A DNA stretch of 64,000 bases from Thiobacillus sp. 0-1251 (GCA_001899305.1 MKWL01000002.1:1-64000), one strand, 5' to 3'. Shown: positions 47,652 to 57,605, counted from the first letter of the stretch. Notes: generated by a model not told the origin, from the letters alone. Numbers and translations are program-made.

Positions 47652-47969
47652 TCAGGCAAAGGCTTCCACAGCCTGGCCGGCCATCAGGATGGCGGCGTGG
47701 GACTGGGCGATGGCGCGATCCTTGGTGTAGTTGGTCAGCATGTTGAGCACCACGCCGTCGTCGAAGCGGAAGCGCGACACCATCATGCCGGACGCGGCAA
47801 GCTTGAGGACTTGTGCGGGCGTCAGCGCCTCGATCAGGTCGGCAACGTCCTGGCTGATGCCCAGACGAAAGACGGCGGTCGCCTTGTCGTGTTGGATCAT
47901 GCTCTGCGCCAGCATCAGGTAGTTCAGATTGACGTCGCGCATTTCGTCCAGCATTTCGTCCATTTTCAT
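47652..47969 (-). CDS. flhD: Flagellar master regulator FlhD
   Basis: The 105-residue helical protein contains LDEMRDVNLNYLMLAQSMIQHDKATAVFRLGIS, the conserved FlhD core. It pairs with FlhC. The ATG at 47969 has AGGACAGG upstream; a second ATG lies two codons later. The 290-base region up to manC should hold its promoter; I see no recognisable operator in it. Confidence 0.94.
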   Translation of the reverse strand: MKMDEMLDEMRDVNLNYLMLAQSMIQHDKATAVFRLGISQDVADLIEALTPAQVLKLAASGMMVSRFRFDDGVVLNMLTNYTKDRAIAQSHAAILMAGQAVEAFA

Positions 47970-48260
47970 TTTGCCTGTCCTTCTTCGTTGAATTTTTTTC
48001 AAACTCACACTTAAGTCAGCGTGGTGAATTCGTTTTCGGACGACACCCGGGAAAGTTAATGTGGACAAGCGCTGTATTGAAGGACGGAAACCAATCACCA
48101 CCGATGTAGGTGTTTGTCTTACACGCGAGGCCGGAATGAAGCGCAAGTCGGCCGGGCCGGCTCACTGGAAAGTCGGATAAATTCAGTAAAAACAATGGGA
48201 TAAAACAAGGAAAAACCAATCCGCTACGGGCAGGAGCCCGCAGCGTGGGATCAGGCGCCC

Positions 48261-49682
48261 TTAACTGCGCTTGTAGATGTCCTCGAACCGGACGATGTCG
48301 TCCTCGCCAAGATAGGTGCCCGACTGGACTTCGATCATATGCAGATCGATCTTGCCGGGGTTTTCCAGCCGGTGCGAGGTGCCGAGTGGAATGTAGGTGG
48401 ACTGGTTCTCGGTCAACAGCATGACCTCGTCGCCGCAGGTGACGCTGGCCGTGCCGGAGACCACGATCCAGTGCTCGGCACGGTGATGGTGCATCTGCAG
48501 GCTGAGCTTTTCGCCCGGTTTGACCATGATGCGCTTGACCTGGAAACGTTCGCCTTCGTCGATGCCTTCATACCATCCCCAAGGGCGATACACCTGCTTG
48601 TGGACCAGATGCTCGCAGCGTTTCTCGGCTTTCAGGCGATCGACCAGTTTCTTGACGTCCTGGACCTGGTCCTTGTTGGCGACCAGGACCACGTCGGCCG
48701 TTTCGACCACCACCAGATCGGATACGCCCAGCATCGCGACCATGCGGGTTTCGGCGCGGACGAAGTTGTTGCGCGCGTTTTCCAGCATGACGTCGCCACG
48801 GATTGCATTGCCCTGCCCGTCTTTTTCAGCCACGTCCCACAGCGCCGACCAGGCGCCGATATCGTTCCAGGCCATGTCCGCAGGGACCACAGCGGCACGA
48901 CGGGTATGTTCCATGACGGCGTAATCGATCGACTCCGACGGGCAAGCCTCGAATGCAGTTGGATCGAGCCGTACGAAATCGAGATCGAGCGTGGCGGCAT
49001 CCAGTGCGGCGCGGCTGGCGTCCAGGATGTCGGGCCGCAAAGCCTGCAACTCCTGCAGGAAATCCGACGCGCGGAACAGGAACATGCCGCTGTTCCAGAA
49101 ATACTCGCCCGATTCGACATACTGTTGCGCGGTGGCAAAGTCGGGTTTTTCGACGAAGGCCGCGACCTGGTGCGCTCCGGCGGTATCGGCCAATTGCGCA
49201 CCCTTGCGGATATAGCCGTAACCGGTTTCCGGCGTGGCTGCGACGATACCGAAAGTGGCAAGATGGCCGTTCTGGGCGGCTTGTGCCGCGGTGCGGATTG
49301 CGTCGTGGAACGCCGCAACGTCGCCGATGAGATGGTCGGCGGGCAGGATCAGCATCAGCGCGTCCGGATCGTCGCGCGACAGCATCAATGCGGCCACCGC
49401 AATCGCGGGGGCGGTATTGCGCCCGACCGGCTCCAGCACGATGGCGCGCGGTGCAGTATCGATCTGGCGCATCTGCTCGGCAATCATGAAGCGATGCTCC
49501 ACGTTGCAAACCATCAAAGGTGCGGCCATTTCCGGCATGTTCGCCAATCGGCTGACAGTGTCCTGCAGCAGGCTCCGGTCGCTGGCAAGCGGCAGCAGCT
49601 GCTTGGGCAGCGCCGCACGGGACAACGGCCACAGTCGGGTGCCGGAGCCCCCGGAGAGAATCACGGGATGAATGGTGGTCAT
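48261..49682 (-). CDS. manC: Mannose-1-phosphate guanylyltransferase/mannose-6-phosphate isomerase
   Basis: The 473-residue bifunctional type II enzyme has an N-terminal nucleotidyltransferase (VILSGGSGTRLWPLSR, then FVEKPDF) and a C-terminal cupin isomerase domain (VKPGEKLSLQMHHHRAEHWIVVSGTA). It makes GDP-mannose for exopolysaccharide or lipopolysaccharide. The upstream PPIase gene suggests an exopolysaccharide link. It is about 120 bases downstream of that gene. Confidence 0.94.
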   Translation of the reverse strand: MTTIHPVILSGGSGTRLWPLSRAALPKQLLPLASDRSLLQDTVSRLANMPEMAAPLMVCNVEHRFMIAEQMRQIDTAPRAIVLEPVGRNTAPAIAVAALMLSRDDPDALMLILPADHLIGDVAAFHDAIRTAAQAAQNGHLATFGIVAATPETGYGYIRKGAQLADTAGAHQVAAFVEKPDFATAQQYVESGEYFWNSGMFLFRASDFLQELQALRPDILDASRAALDAATLDLDFVRLDPTAFEACPSESIDYAVMEHTRRAAVVPADMAWNDIGAWSALWDVAEKDGQGNAIRGDVMLENARNNFVRAETRMVAMLGVSDLVVVETADVVLVANKDQVQDVKKLVDRLKAEKRCEHLVHKQVYRPWGWYEGIDEGERFQVKRIMVKPGEKLSLQMHHHRAEHWIVVSGTASVTCGDEVMLLTENQSTYIPLGTSHRLENPGKIDLHMIEVQSGTYLGEDDIVRFEDIYKRS

Positions 49683-49800
49683 GTCGAGTGCTCTTGAAAT
49701 TGAAATTCCGTTCTAACGAGGCAAATTCCGTTCCTGACGCCGAGGTACTTCCGCAATCGTTCGCCCGTCCAGTCCCTGGCGATCTGGATCATGCTGGGGC

Positions 49801-50664
49801 TCAAGGCTTGCCGGACTGCGTGGCCGGCTCCGCGGGCGCAAAACCGCTGGCATATTCGATCTTGCCGCTGCCACGCAGTTTGTGGATTTCGGCTTCCAGC
49901 AGGGTTTTGCGCTTCCCGCCCAGAATCAACTGAGCGATCGCGTCTCGGGCCTGCTCGAACGACACGGGCTGCGCCTGGCTGTCCAGCAATTGCAGCACAC
50001 TGACCCGACCCGCGTCCATCGGCACGACGACCGCCTGGCCATCCTTCATTCTGACGAGTTGCGCCAGCATGCTGGCCGGGATCTTTTCTGCCGGCCTGAC
50101 CGCCTCGCCGGACTTGACGGCAATCCCTTGCGTGCCCAGCCAATCGGTGAACTCGGTCAGGCTACTGCTTTGCTTCAACTGTGCTTCCACTTCGGCAACC
50201 CGCCCTGCCGCCAGTTGCAGTTCGAGTTCGTGGACGCGGTATAGCTTGCGCTGCGCAAACAATTCGGGATGCCGGTTGTAGTAGTCCCGAATGGCAGCGT
50301 CCGAAGGTTGGGGCAGATCCTTGAACAGGCGTTCCATATAGGCCTCCACAAGCACCTGGCGTTGTGCCTGCTGCATGGCCAGCGCAACCTCCGGCAACTT
50401 GTCCAGCTTCGCGTTCCTGGCGGCATGGCTGACCAAATGCTGGTCGATCAGGGCTTCCAGCACCTTGCCCCGAGCCTCGGCGGCGTCTGCAGCACTCATG
50501 GAACCCAGACGAGCCACCGCTCGATCCAGTTCAAATTCGCTGATCGTGTCGTCCCCCACTTTGGCTGCAACAGTATTCGGGGGCGGTGCTGCCGGCTGTT
50601 CGCAGCCAGACAGCAGCGTAGATACGGCCAGCATGACTGCAAGGGTGACACGGGGATTTTTCAT
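49801..50664 (-). CDS. epsD: EpsD-family peptidyl-prolyl isomerase lipoprotein
   Basis: The 287-residue protein has a lipoprotein signal with lipobox LLSGC (Cys21), a SurA-like helical N-terminal domain, and a parvulin-like region (KLYRVHELELQLAAG and later). It matches the EpsD family that sits in methanolan-type exopolysaccharide loci of betaproteobacteria. The rest of such a locus is not in the window. The symbol is by family, not by proven role. Confidence 0.82.
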   Translation of the reverse strand: MKNPRVTLAVMLAVSTLLSGCEQPAAPPPNTVAAKVGDDTISEFELDRAVARLGSMSAADAAEARGKVLEALIDQHLVSHAARNAKLDKLPEVALAMQQAQRQVLVEAYMERLFKDLPQPSDAAIRDYYNRHPELFAQRKLYRVHELELQLAAGRVAEVEAQLKQSSSLTEFTDWLGTQGIAVKSGEAVRPAEKIPASMLAQLVRMKDGQAVVVPMDAGRVSVLQLLDSQAQPVSFEQARDAIAQLILGGKRKTLLEAEIHKLRGSGKIEYASGFAPAEPATQSGKP

Positions 50665-51005
50665 CAACACTCCGGCGTTCTTGAATGCCCGGTATGGTGC
50701 GGGATTCGACCACATTGAGCAAGCCAAGGAAGCGGGCGTTCAAAATATGCTCAAGAAAGAAAGATTTACGCCGTAATTCAAAATCACTACACCGGAGCGG
50801 ATCAATATACCGATGGCACTCGCCGCTTATTGACCTATATTCCGACATGTAGCACTCCCGGTAGGGGTTCTTCCCCAGGCGCTCCTCCTCCTGCCACACC
50901 GGGTTTTTCGCGGCGCCTCTGGCGCCGCTTTTTGTTTGCCCCTCCCAGTCGCCAATTGGCACCTCCGCTGTCCGGCGCAGGATGCCCAATTGTCCCCGGA
51001 TGGCC
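50665..51005. other. 341-base gap with an orphan plus-strand hairpin
   Basis: I see no convincing coding frame. On the plus strand GGGG/CCCC hairpin bases near 50861-50878 are followed by the strong terminator at 50910-50933. The genes on both sides point left, so the plus-strand hairpin serves no visible gene. Confidence 0.35.
50910..50933 (+). terminator. Strong intrinsic terminator, plus strand
   Basis: GCGGCGCC (50910-50917), loop TCT and GGCGCCGC (50921-50928) are followed by five T residues at 50929-50933. Read leftwards the stem is not followed by T residues. It therefore terminates a rightward transcript, though no rightward gene is seen before it. Confidence 0.7.
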
Positions 51006-51611
51006 TTAAAACGCTCGCTCGCCGGTCGACATGCGCGCTTTTCTGAGCGCTTCGGCTGCCCTGGCCTTCGCGGCGGCTTGAGCGGCTTGCGGATCATCTC
51101 CCCCGAATGCCCGCACGCCGACGGATTCACGCGCCGCCTTGAGCGCTGCGGCCGCTCTCGCCTTGGCTTCTTCCTGCTTGGCGGCTTCCAGTTGCTTCGC
51201 GCGCAACGCTTCCAGTCGTTGGCGCTCGGCCTGCTCCGCCCGTGCGGCCGCTTCCTTGCGTGCCCGTTCCTGCGCGGCCAGTTGGGCTTCGCGCTGCTGT
51301 TTTTCCTTGAGCGCCTGCTGGCGTTCCAGTTCTTCCTGCCGTTTACGCTCGGCTTCCTGATGTGCCTTTTCAGCCTCCTGGCGTGCTCTTTCCGCTTCCT
51401 GCTGCGCCTTCTGGGCTTCAAGGCGTGCGCGAGCCTTCTTCAGGTCCTCGCGCATCTGCGCACCGGTCTGACGGATGCGTTCGCTTGCCGCGGTCAAGTC
51501 CTCGCCGGACACGGCAGGCGTGCCCGCTCCGGCATCGGCAGCATGGACATAGATAGGCAGGGAACATATCAGCGAAAGAACGGCGATATGCGGTGCGAAG
51601 TACAGCTTCAT
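51006..51611 (-). CDS. Secreted coiled-coil protein
   Basis: The 201-residue protein has a signal peptide (YFAPHIAVLSLICSLPIYVHA) and a long Arg/Gln/Glu/Ala helix from about residue 45 to 155 that should form a coiled coil. Two related segments follow: ALKAARESVGVRAF near residue 160 and ALRKARMSTGERAF at the C-terminus. I recognise no family; it might be a periplasmic spacer or envelope scaffold. It stands alone between clpA and the EpsD-type gene. Confidence 0.75.
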   Translation of the reverse strand: MKLYFAPHIAVLSLICSLPIYVHAADAGAGTPAVSGEDLTAASERIRQTGAQMREDLKKARARLEAQKAQQEAERARQEAEKAHQEAERKRQEELERQQALKEKQQREAQLAAQERARKEAAARAEQAERQRLEALRAKQLEAAKQEEAKARAAAALKAARESVGVRAFGGDDPQAAQAAAKARAAEALRKARMSTGERAF

Positions 51612-51767
51612 GGGCGTGCCCTCTCTAGATCAACTGGTGCACAGGCGCCTGATCGCCGCGGCCCCCACCTCATCGGAGGGCCGCGATCAAACCATGACGC
51701 ACCTGTATCTAGAACGGCTTACGACCACCCATGCGGAATCTTTATGGGTAATTTTGCTGCGACCGAT

Positions 51768-54020
51768 TTATACCGCAACTGCTTCTTCGAATTCGAGGCT
51801 GACTTTCTCGCTGGCGTCGATGTCGATGGTCACCCGGCCGCCATGCGCCAGCTTGCCGAACAGCAGTTCGTCGGCCAGCGCCTTGCGGATGGTGTCCTGG
51901 ATCAGGCGCGCCATCGGACGAGCCCCCATCAACGGATCGAAACCATGCTTGGCGAGATAGGCCTTGAGCGCGTCGGTAAAAACCGCCTCGACCTTCTTCT
52001 CGTGCAGCTGCTCCTCCAGCTGCATCAGGAATTTGTCGACCACCTGCAGGATGACGGGCTCGGTCAGGGGCGCGAAGGGGATGATGGCATCCAGCCGGTT
52101 GCGGAATTCCGGCGTGAACATGCGCTTGATCTCGCCCATCTCGTCGCCGCTTTCACGCGCATTGGAGAAGCCGATGGTCGCCTTGTTGAGCATTTCCGCA
52201 CCGGCGTTGGTGGTCATGATCAACACCACGTTGCGGAAGTCGGCCTTGCGCCCGTTGGTGTCGGTCAGCGTGCCGTGGTCCATCACCTGGAGCAGCACGT
52301 TGAAGATGTCCGGGTGGGCTTTTTCAACTTCATCAAGCAAAACAACGGCATAGGGGTGTTTCGTGACAGCTTCCGTCAAGAGTCCACCCTGGTCGAAACC
52401 GACATAACCGGGCGGCGCACCGATCAGCCGCGAGACGGCGTGGCGTTCCATGTATTCCGACATGTCGAAGCGGATCAGCTCGACGCCCAGCACGTAGGCC
52501 AACTGACGCGCGACTTCGGTCTTGCCGACGCCGGTCGGGCCGGAGAACAGGAAATTGCCGATCGGCTTCTGCGGATTGCCCAAACCGCTGCGCGACATCT
52601 TGATCGCGGTCGCCAGCGCGTCGATCGCCGCGTTCTGGCCGTACACCACGGCCTTCAGGTCGCGGTCCAGCGTCTTCAGGGAATTCTTGTCGTCGGACGA
52701 GACGGTCTTGGGCGGAATCCGCGCGATCTTGGCGATGATGTCCTCGATCTCCCGAGGGGTGATCGTCCTTTTCTGCTTCGATTTCGGCAGGATGCGCTGG
52801 GCGGCACCCGCCTCGTCGATGACATCGATCGCCTTGTCGGGCAGGTGGCGGTCGTTGATGTAGCGCGCGGCCAACTGCGCCGCCGTGGTCAGCGCAGCCG
52901 CCGTGTATTTGACACCATGATGGTCTTCGAAACGCGATTTCAGGCCACGCAGGATCGCCACTGTTTCGTTGACCGAGGGTTCCGGCACATCGACCTTCTG
53001 GAAGCGCCGCGATAACGCGTGATCCTTCTCGAAAATGCCGCGATATTCGGTGTACGTGGTCGCGCCAATGCAGCGCAGATTGCCGGACGACAGCGCCGGC
53101 TTCAGCAGGTTGGAGGCATCCAGCGTACCGCCGGACGCCGCGCCGGCGCCGATCAGGGTGTGGATCTCGTCGATGAACAGGATCGCCTTGGGGTTGTCGG
53201 CCAGCTGCTTCAGCACGCCTTTCAGGCGCTGCTCGAAGTCGCCGCGGTATTTGGTCCCGGCCAGCAAGGCGCCCATGTCGAGCGCATACACCGTGCTCTG
53301 CGCCAGGATGTCCGGCACCGAGCTTTCGACGATGCGGCGCGCCAGGCCTTCCGCAATCGCGGTCTTGCCGACACCGGCTTCGCCCACCAGCAGGGGATTG
53401 TTCTTGCGGCGGCGGCACAACGTCTGGATCACCCGTTCGAGTTCCTGGTCGCGCCCAATCAGGGGATCGATCTTGCCGGCCAGCGCCTGGGCATTCAGAT
53501 TCTGCGCAAAGCTGTCGAGCGGCGAACTGGTCGGCGCCTCGGCGTTGACTTCCGAGGCCTCGTCCGGCCGCGCCGGTTCGCTCTGCGGGGTCTTGGTAAT
53601 GCCGTGGGAGATGAAATTGACGATATCGAGCCGCGTCACGCCCTGCTGGGTGAGGAAATACACGGCATGCGAGTCCTTTTCACCGAATACCGCCACCAGG
53701 ACGTTGGCGCCGGTCACTTCCTTCTTGCCGGAGGACTGGACATGCAGAATGGCGCGCTGGATCACGCGCTGGAAGCCGAGCGTCGGCTGGGTGTCGACCT
53801 CGCCCTCGCCCGCCACCTTGGGGGTGTGCTCATCGATGAACTTGCCGAGCTGGTCGCGCATCGCATCGATATTGGCGCCGCAGGCACGCAGCACCTCGGC
53901 TGCCGACGGGTTGTCCAGCATCGCCATCAGCAGGTGCTCCACCGAAATGAATTCGTGACGCTTCTGCCGCGCGTCCATGAAGGCCATGTGCAGCGTGACT
54001 TCGAGTTCCTGGGCAATCAT
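51768..54020 (-). CDS. clpA: ClpA unfoldase of the ClpAP protease
   Basis: The 750-residue AAA+ protein has an N-domain that docks ClpS, two ATPase modules ([13 protein letters not shown] and [13 protein letters not shown]), and the P-loop for ClpP near residue 610. It unfolds N-end-rule and SsrA-tagged proteins and feeds ClpP. It starts directly after the clpS stop. Confidence 0.96.
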   Translation of the reverse strand: MIAQELEVTLHMAFMDARQKRHEFISVEHLLMAMLDNPSAAEVLRACGANIDAMRDQLGKFIDEHTPKVAGEGEVDTQPTLGFQRVIQRAILHVQSSGKKEVTGANVLVAVFGEKDSHAVYFLTQQGVTRLDIVNFISHGITKTPQSEPARPDEASEVNAEAPTSSPLDSFAQNLNAQALAGKIDPLIGRDQELERVIQTLCRRRKNNPLLVGEAGVGKTAIAEGLARRIVESSVPDILAQSTVYALDMGALLAGTKYRGDFEQRLKGVLKQLADNPKAILFIDEIHTLIGAGAASGGTLDASNLLKPALSSGNLRCIGATTYTEYRGIFEKDHALSRRFQKVDVPEPSVNETVAILRGLKSRFEDHHGVKYTAAALTTAAQLAARYINDRHLPDKAIDVIDEAGAAQRILPKSKQKRTITPREIEDIIAKIARIPPKTVSSDDKNSLKTLDRDLKAVVYGQNAAIDALATAIKMSRSGLGNPQKPIGNFLFSGPTGVGKTEVARQLAYVLGVELIRFDMSEYMERHAVSRLIGAPPGYVGFDQGGLLTEAVTKHPYAVVLLDEVEKAHPDIFNVLLQVMDHGTLTDTNGRKADFRNVVLIMTTNAGAEMLNKATIGFSNARESGDEMGEIKRMFTPEFRNRLDAIIPFAPLTEPVILQVVDKFLMQLEEQLHEKKVEAVFTDALKAYLAKHGFDPLMGARPMARLIQDTIRKALADELLFGKLAHGGRVTIDIDASEKVSLEFEEAVAV

Positions 54021-54329
54021 CTAACTTTCCTCCATCGTACATTGCAGCGGATGCTGATGCTGCCGCGCGAAATCCACAACCTGCTCGACCTTGGTGTGAG
54101 CGATATCCCTTGGGTACACCCCACACACACCCACACCCTCAGTATGCACTTTGAGCATGATTTGTGTCGCCCGTTCTTGGTCGATGCCGAAAAACTTTTT
54201 GAGGACCAGCACCACGAATTCCATTGGGGTGTAGTCGTCGTTCAGCAGCAGAACCTTGTACAAGGGCGGCGGCTTGACCTTTGCCGCAGACGGTTCCAGT
54301 AGGGTAGTGCCTTCTCGCTTGGTTGCCAT
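54021..54329 (-). CDS. clpS: ClpS adaptor for N-end-rule substrates
   Basis: The 102-residue protein contains [25 protein letters not shown] and [19 protein letters not shown], the conserved N-degron pocket and ClpA-docking surface. It delivers proteins with bulky N-terminal residues to ClpAP. Its stop abuts the clpA start (TAGATG). Confidence 0.96.
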   Translation of the reverse strand: MATKREGTTLLEPSAAKVKPPPLYKVLLLNDDYTPMEFVVLVLKKFFGIDQERATQIMLKVHTEGVGVCGVYPRDIAHTKVEQVVDFARQHQHPLQCTMEES

Positions 54330-54686
54330 AGCCGGAATAAGCCTGGATTACTGGCTTTATTTTGATGTGATGGAAGGATTTTTCAAGCCCGCTGGAAGTA
54401 GGGCCAAACAATTAAGTGGGGTGCGAGGGAGGGAAAAGCGAGGAAAACCGGCCTCTCCCCCTTATTCACTGCACGCCATAGCGGATTTTCGCTTCCAGGC
54501 AGGTGTCGAGTGTAACCCTTTTTATGGCCGTCTTTATGGCCGTGATCCTTGCAAGTCCCCAGCCCACGGGAGAACCAGGCTGGGCCGCGAGCACGAAAGT
54601 CGCGTCAGGCGGCCAGGAGGCAGCCTAAAATGATCGTGGCCCGAAATGGCAGTTCCGGCCCGATTTTGCGCAAAGGGATCATGTAC
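54330..54686. other. Intergenic stretch between clpS and phoX
   Basis: About 357 bases hold the leftward clpS promoter region and no convincing gene. An 11-base direct repeat TTTATGGCCGT occurs at 54521-54531 and 54533-54543. No cspD gene is present, although it often faces clpS in other proteobacteria. Confidence 0.4.
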
Positions 54687-54719
54687 GCGTCATTTCATTG
54701 TCACGGCGGCTTGTTAGAT
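54687..54719 (+). promoter_or_regulatory. Pho box and -10 element of phoX
   Basis: GCGTCAT (54687-54693), spacer TTCA, TTGTCAC (54698-54704) match the PhoB direct repeat CTGTCAT-N4-CTGTCAY at five and six of seven positions. TTAGAT at 54714-54719 lies ten bases downstream, the usual place for the -10 of PhoB-activated promoters. The phoX ATG is about 67 bases further. Confidence 0.62.
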
Positions 54720-54786
54720 TTTGTGCGTTCCCGGTCGCCGGCCTGACGGCGACTGGTTTCGTCAAATCCATACCGGAGATCCGTCA

Positions 54787-56706
54787 ATGTCAGAACCTGT
54801 TTCCCATTCCCGCCGCCGCGCACTCCAACTGCTGTCTGGCGTACCGATGTTGCCGCTGGCCTCGTCGCTGGCCGGTTTGCCCCTTTTGGCCGAGGCTCGG
54901 CCCATGATGGGCGCGGCTGTTCGCTACCAGTTCAATGCGATGTCGGCCCCCTCGCTGGCCAACCCTTCGCAAATGGCTGAGACCTATGTCGCCTCGACCC
55001 TGACGAAAAGCATCGGCCGCCATGCCGAGACCTACGCGCTGGGCTACGAGACCTTCTTCCTGACCGGCGACACCGTGCCAAGCGCGGAAGGCGGCTCCAT
55101 CCTGGCCGGCGGCTACTTCGACATCAACAACGCACCCATCCTCGACACGACTTCGCCCGACCAGCGCCAGTTCTTCTCCGACTGCCCGGATGGCATGTCG
55201 CTGATCGCGCTGGGGCACGGACACGCGCGCTCGCGCCGCCGCGATTGCGAGCGTGTCTTCGCGGTGGTGCAGTTCGAATACGTGACACGGAACGTCGCCG
55301 GCGATTCGATGTACGGCATGCTGCCTTCGCCGATTGCGGTTCTGGCCATGGACCAGGATAAGCGTACCGGCAAGCTGACGCTGGAAAGCTATTCGAACGT
55401 GGACACCAGCGGCGTGCATGGCCTGTGGATCACCTGCGGCGCCAGCCGTTCGCCCTGGAACACGCATCTGTCGAGCGAGGAATACGAGCCCGACGCGGTC
55501 ACCATCGCCGGCAATGCGCAGTTCAAGGCGTTCAGCCAGAACCTCTACGGCAACCCGGATGCCGCCAACCCCTACCACTATGGCCACCTGCCGGAAGTGA
55601 CCGTGAACCCCAATGGCACGGGCAGCATCAAGAAGCATTACTGCATGGGCCGCATCTCGCACGAACTGGTGCAGGTGATGCCCGACGAGCGCACCGTACT
55701 GATGGGCGACGACACCACCAACGGCGGTCTGTTCATGTTCGTGGCCGACCGCAAGCGCGACCTCTCGGCCGGCACCCTGTACGTGGGCAAATGGACGCAG
55801 ACGTCCGGTGTGGGCGCTGGCGCCGGCGACATTTCCTGGATCAAGCTGGGGCATGCCACCAGCGACGAGATCAAGGCCCTGGCCGACACCCTGACCGCCG
55901 CCGACATCGTCGACGTGAAGACCAGCAACCCGAACGACGCCAGCTACGCGAAGATCGCGTACAACGGCAAGGCCCAGTGGGTGAAGTTCATGCCCGGCAT
56001 GGACAAGGCCGCCGCCTTTCTGGAAACCCACCGCTATGCCGCCTACAAGGGCGCGTCGATGGCCTTCACCAAGATGGAAGGCACCACGGTCAACGCGGCT
56101 GACAAGCGCGCCTATTCCGCCATGTCCTACATCTACAAGTCGATGGTCGACGGCACCACTGACATCAAGGTGCAGGGCCCCGTGGCCGGCGCGGTGTACG
56201 AGCACGTGCTGGCCGGCGGCCAGAAGGACAGCGACGGCGACCGCATTCACAGCGAGTGGGTCTCCGTCTCCATGTCCGCCCCCGCCGCCCTGGTGGGCGA
56301 GGACCTGGCGGTGCGCGACGCCCTGGGCAACAGCGCCAACGCCGACAAGATCGCCAACCCGGACAACCTCAAGTACTCCGAAGCGATGCGCACCCTGTTC
56401 ATCGGCGAGGACAGCGGCAACCACGTGAACAACTTCCTGTGGGCCTATAACGTCGACACCAAGGAACTGAGCCGTATCCTGTCCTGCCCCGCCGGTGCCG
56501 AATCCACCGGCCTGCATGCTGTCGACGACGTGAACGGCTTCAGCTACATCATGAGCAACTTCCAGCACCCTGGCGACTGGGAATCGCCGCTGCACGACAA
56601 GGTGAAGCCCATCCTGGATCCGCTGGTGAAGGCCAATTACAACGGCCGGTTCAGCGCGGCCGTCGGCTATCTCACGATCGAAGGATGCACCCGGCACGAC
56701 GACTGA
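54787..56706 (+). CDS. phoX: PhoX-family Tat-exported alkaline phosphatase
   Basis: The 639-residue protein has a Tat signal (SHSRRRALQLLSGVPMLPLASSLAGLPLLAEA) and the DUF839/PhoX fold: YALGYETFFLTGD, VHGLWITCGASRSPWNTHLSSEEYEPDA with the conserved WNT..SEEY metal/phosphate region, LVQVMPDERTVLMGDDTTNGGLFMFVA and GLHAVDDVNGFSYIMSNFQHPGDW. PhoX enzymes are Ca/Fe-dependent monoesterases that scavenge phosphate in the periplasm or outside. The Pho box upstream supports phosphate control. It converges on the TonB/FHA operon. Confidence 0.92.
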   Translation: MSEPVSHSRRRALQLLSGVPMLPLASSLAGLPLLAEARPMMGAAVRYQFNAMSAPSLANPSQMAETYVASTLTKSIGRHAETYALGYETFFLTGDTVPSAEGGSILAGGYFDINNAPILDTTSPDQRQFFSDCPDGMSLIALGHGHARSRRRDCERVFAVVQFEYVTRNVAGDSMYGMLPSPIAVLAMDQDKRTGKLTLESYSNVDTSGVHGLWITCGASRSPWNTHLSSEEYEPDAVTIAGNAQFKAFSQNLYGNPDAANPYHYGHLPEVTVNPNGTGSIKKHYCMGRISHELVQVMPDERTVLMGDDTTNGGLFMFVADRKRDLSAGTLYVGKWTQTSGVGAGAGDISWIKLGHATSDEIKALADTLTAADIVDVKTSNPNDASYAKIAYNGKAQWVKFMPGMDKAAAFLETHRYAAYKGASMAFTKMEGTTVNAADKRAYSAMSYIYKSMVDGTTDIKVQGPVAGAVYEHVLAGGQKDSDGDRIHSEWVSVSMSAPAALVGEDLAVRDALGNSANADKIANPDNLKYSEAMRTLFIGEDSGNHVNNFLWAYNVDTKELSRILSCPAGAESTGLHAVDDVNGFSYIMSNFQHPGDWESPLHDKVKPILDPLVKANYNGRFSAAVGYLTIEGCTRHDD

Positions 56707-56716
56707 CGTCCTGCCA

Positions 56717-56740
56717 GCCCGCCTGGACATCCAGGCGGGC
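56717..56740. terminator. Hairpin after phoX
   Basis: GCCCGCCTGG (56717-56726), loop ACAT and CCAGGCGGGC (56731-56740) form a perfect 10-bp stem eleven bases after the phoX stop. The following CTCTCAGT gives only a weak T run. Confidence 0.55.
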
Positions 56741-56878
56741 CTCTCAGTATCGTCCGGAACATCTCCCAAGCTGTTCCGGACGATCGCTCCGTATCATGTG
56801 AACCTATTTGAACTGAACGGCACCGAGACCTGAAAAAGCTCGGCTACGGCTGTTGAAAAGTCACAATCTGCGAACAGC

Positions 56879-57559
56879 TCAACCGCCAGGTGGCCTGATC
56901 AGCTTCTGGTCATCCAGTTTGTCGCGATATTCTTCCAGCAGGTTTTCCGTCTCCACCTTCCTGAGGCCGGAAAACGGTTCCTTTTCTGCCAGTATCTCGC
57001 CGCACGTCTTGTGTTCGAAACGATCCATCAGCGACCGTCCCACCTCGTAGAGCGCTACATTCTTGCGCTCGCACGAAGCGATGTCGCGTTCATGGCGTGT
57101 CTTGAGGGCTTCCAGGTCGCGTTTTTCCGCCCGCGTCTGTTGCAGGGCCTGGGTGGTGTCGGCCAGGGTCTTTTGAGTGTCAGCCAGCTGCTGCGATGCA
57201 GTGGCCAGTTCTTCCTTGACCTGCGTCAACTCACGGGTTGCCGCCACGAGTTGCTGCTTGCTGGCACCAAGCCCGTGCCTCAGGCTCGCCACTTGCCCTT
57301 CCACGGTCTTTGACGATGCCTGGGACTGCTCCAGGTCCGCCGCCAGCCGGGCCTTTTCCTGTTCCACGGCATCGAGTTGTCCCTGCACCTGGGACAACTG
57401 CTGCTGTACCCGCCGCAAGGCCTCGCGCTCGCGGCTGGCCTTCTTGTCGGACGCCTCGGCGTGCGGCGCCAGGCTGGCCATGCACACCATGAGCGCCAGC
57501 GACAACGTGCCCAGCCGTGCCGGACGTACATACTCGGATAGTCGATGTATCTGTTTCAT
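56879..57559 (-). CDS. Secreted coiled-coil protein of the TonB/FHA operon
   Basis: The 226-residue protein has a signal peptide (LSLALMVCMASLAPHAEA) and an almost unbroken Gln/Ala/Leu heptad region from about residue 40 to 165. A short C-terminal part follows with two cysteines (IASCERKNVALYEVGRSLMDRFEHKTCGEIL). A second tail segment is GLRKVETENLLEEYRDKLDD. I know no function. It is the last gene of the leftward operon and may be a periplasmic spacer for the Ton machinery. Confidence 0.75.
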   Translation of the reverse strand: MKQIHRLSEYVRPARLGTLSLALMVCMASLAPHAEASDKKASREREALRRVQQQLSQVQGQLDAVEQEKARLAADLEQSQASSKTVEGQVASLRHGLGASKQQLVAATRELTQVKEELATASQQLADTQKTLADTTQALQQTRAEKRDLEALKTRHERDIASCERKNVALYEVGRSLMDRFEHKTCGEILAEKEPFSGLRKVETENLLEEYRDKLDDQKLIRPPGG

Positions 57560-57605
57560 GGATTGATGCCCTGAACAAGAAAAAACAGGTCGTGGCCGAT
57601 GTGCT

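Noticed and set aside
50531-51421. A long minus-strand Arg/Lys-rich frame running from the coiled-coil gene into the gap
   Set aside because: It is a shifted frame of the coiled-coil gene that happens to stay open; composition is implausible.
53019-54302. A 427-codon plus-strand frame opposite clpA-clpS
   Set aside because: It spans two conserved genes on the other strand and resembles no protein.
54698-54717. Alternative Pho box TTGTCAC...TTGTTAG
   Set aside because: The spacer would be six bases rather than four; the upstream pair 54687-54704 fits better.
54790-56769. A 659-codon open frame opposite phoX
   Set aside because: PhoX has a Tat signal and family motifs; the antisense frame is a low-complexity Val/Gly/His shadow.
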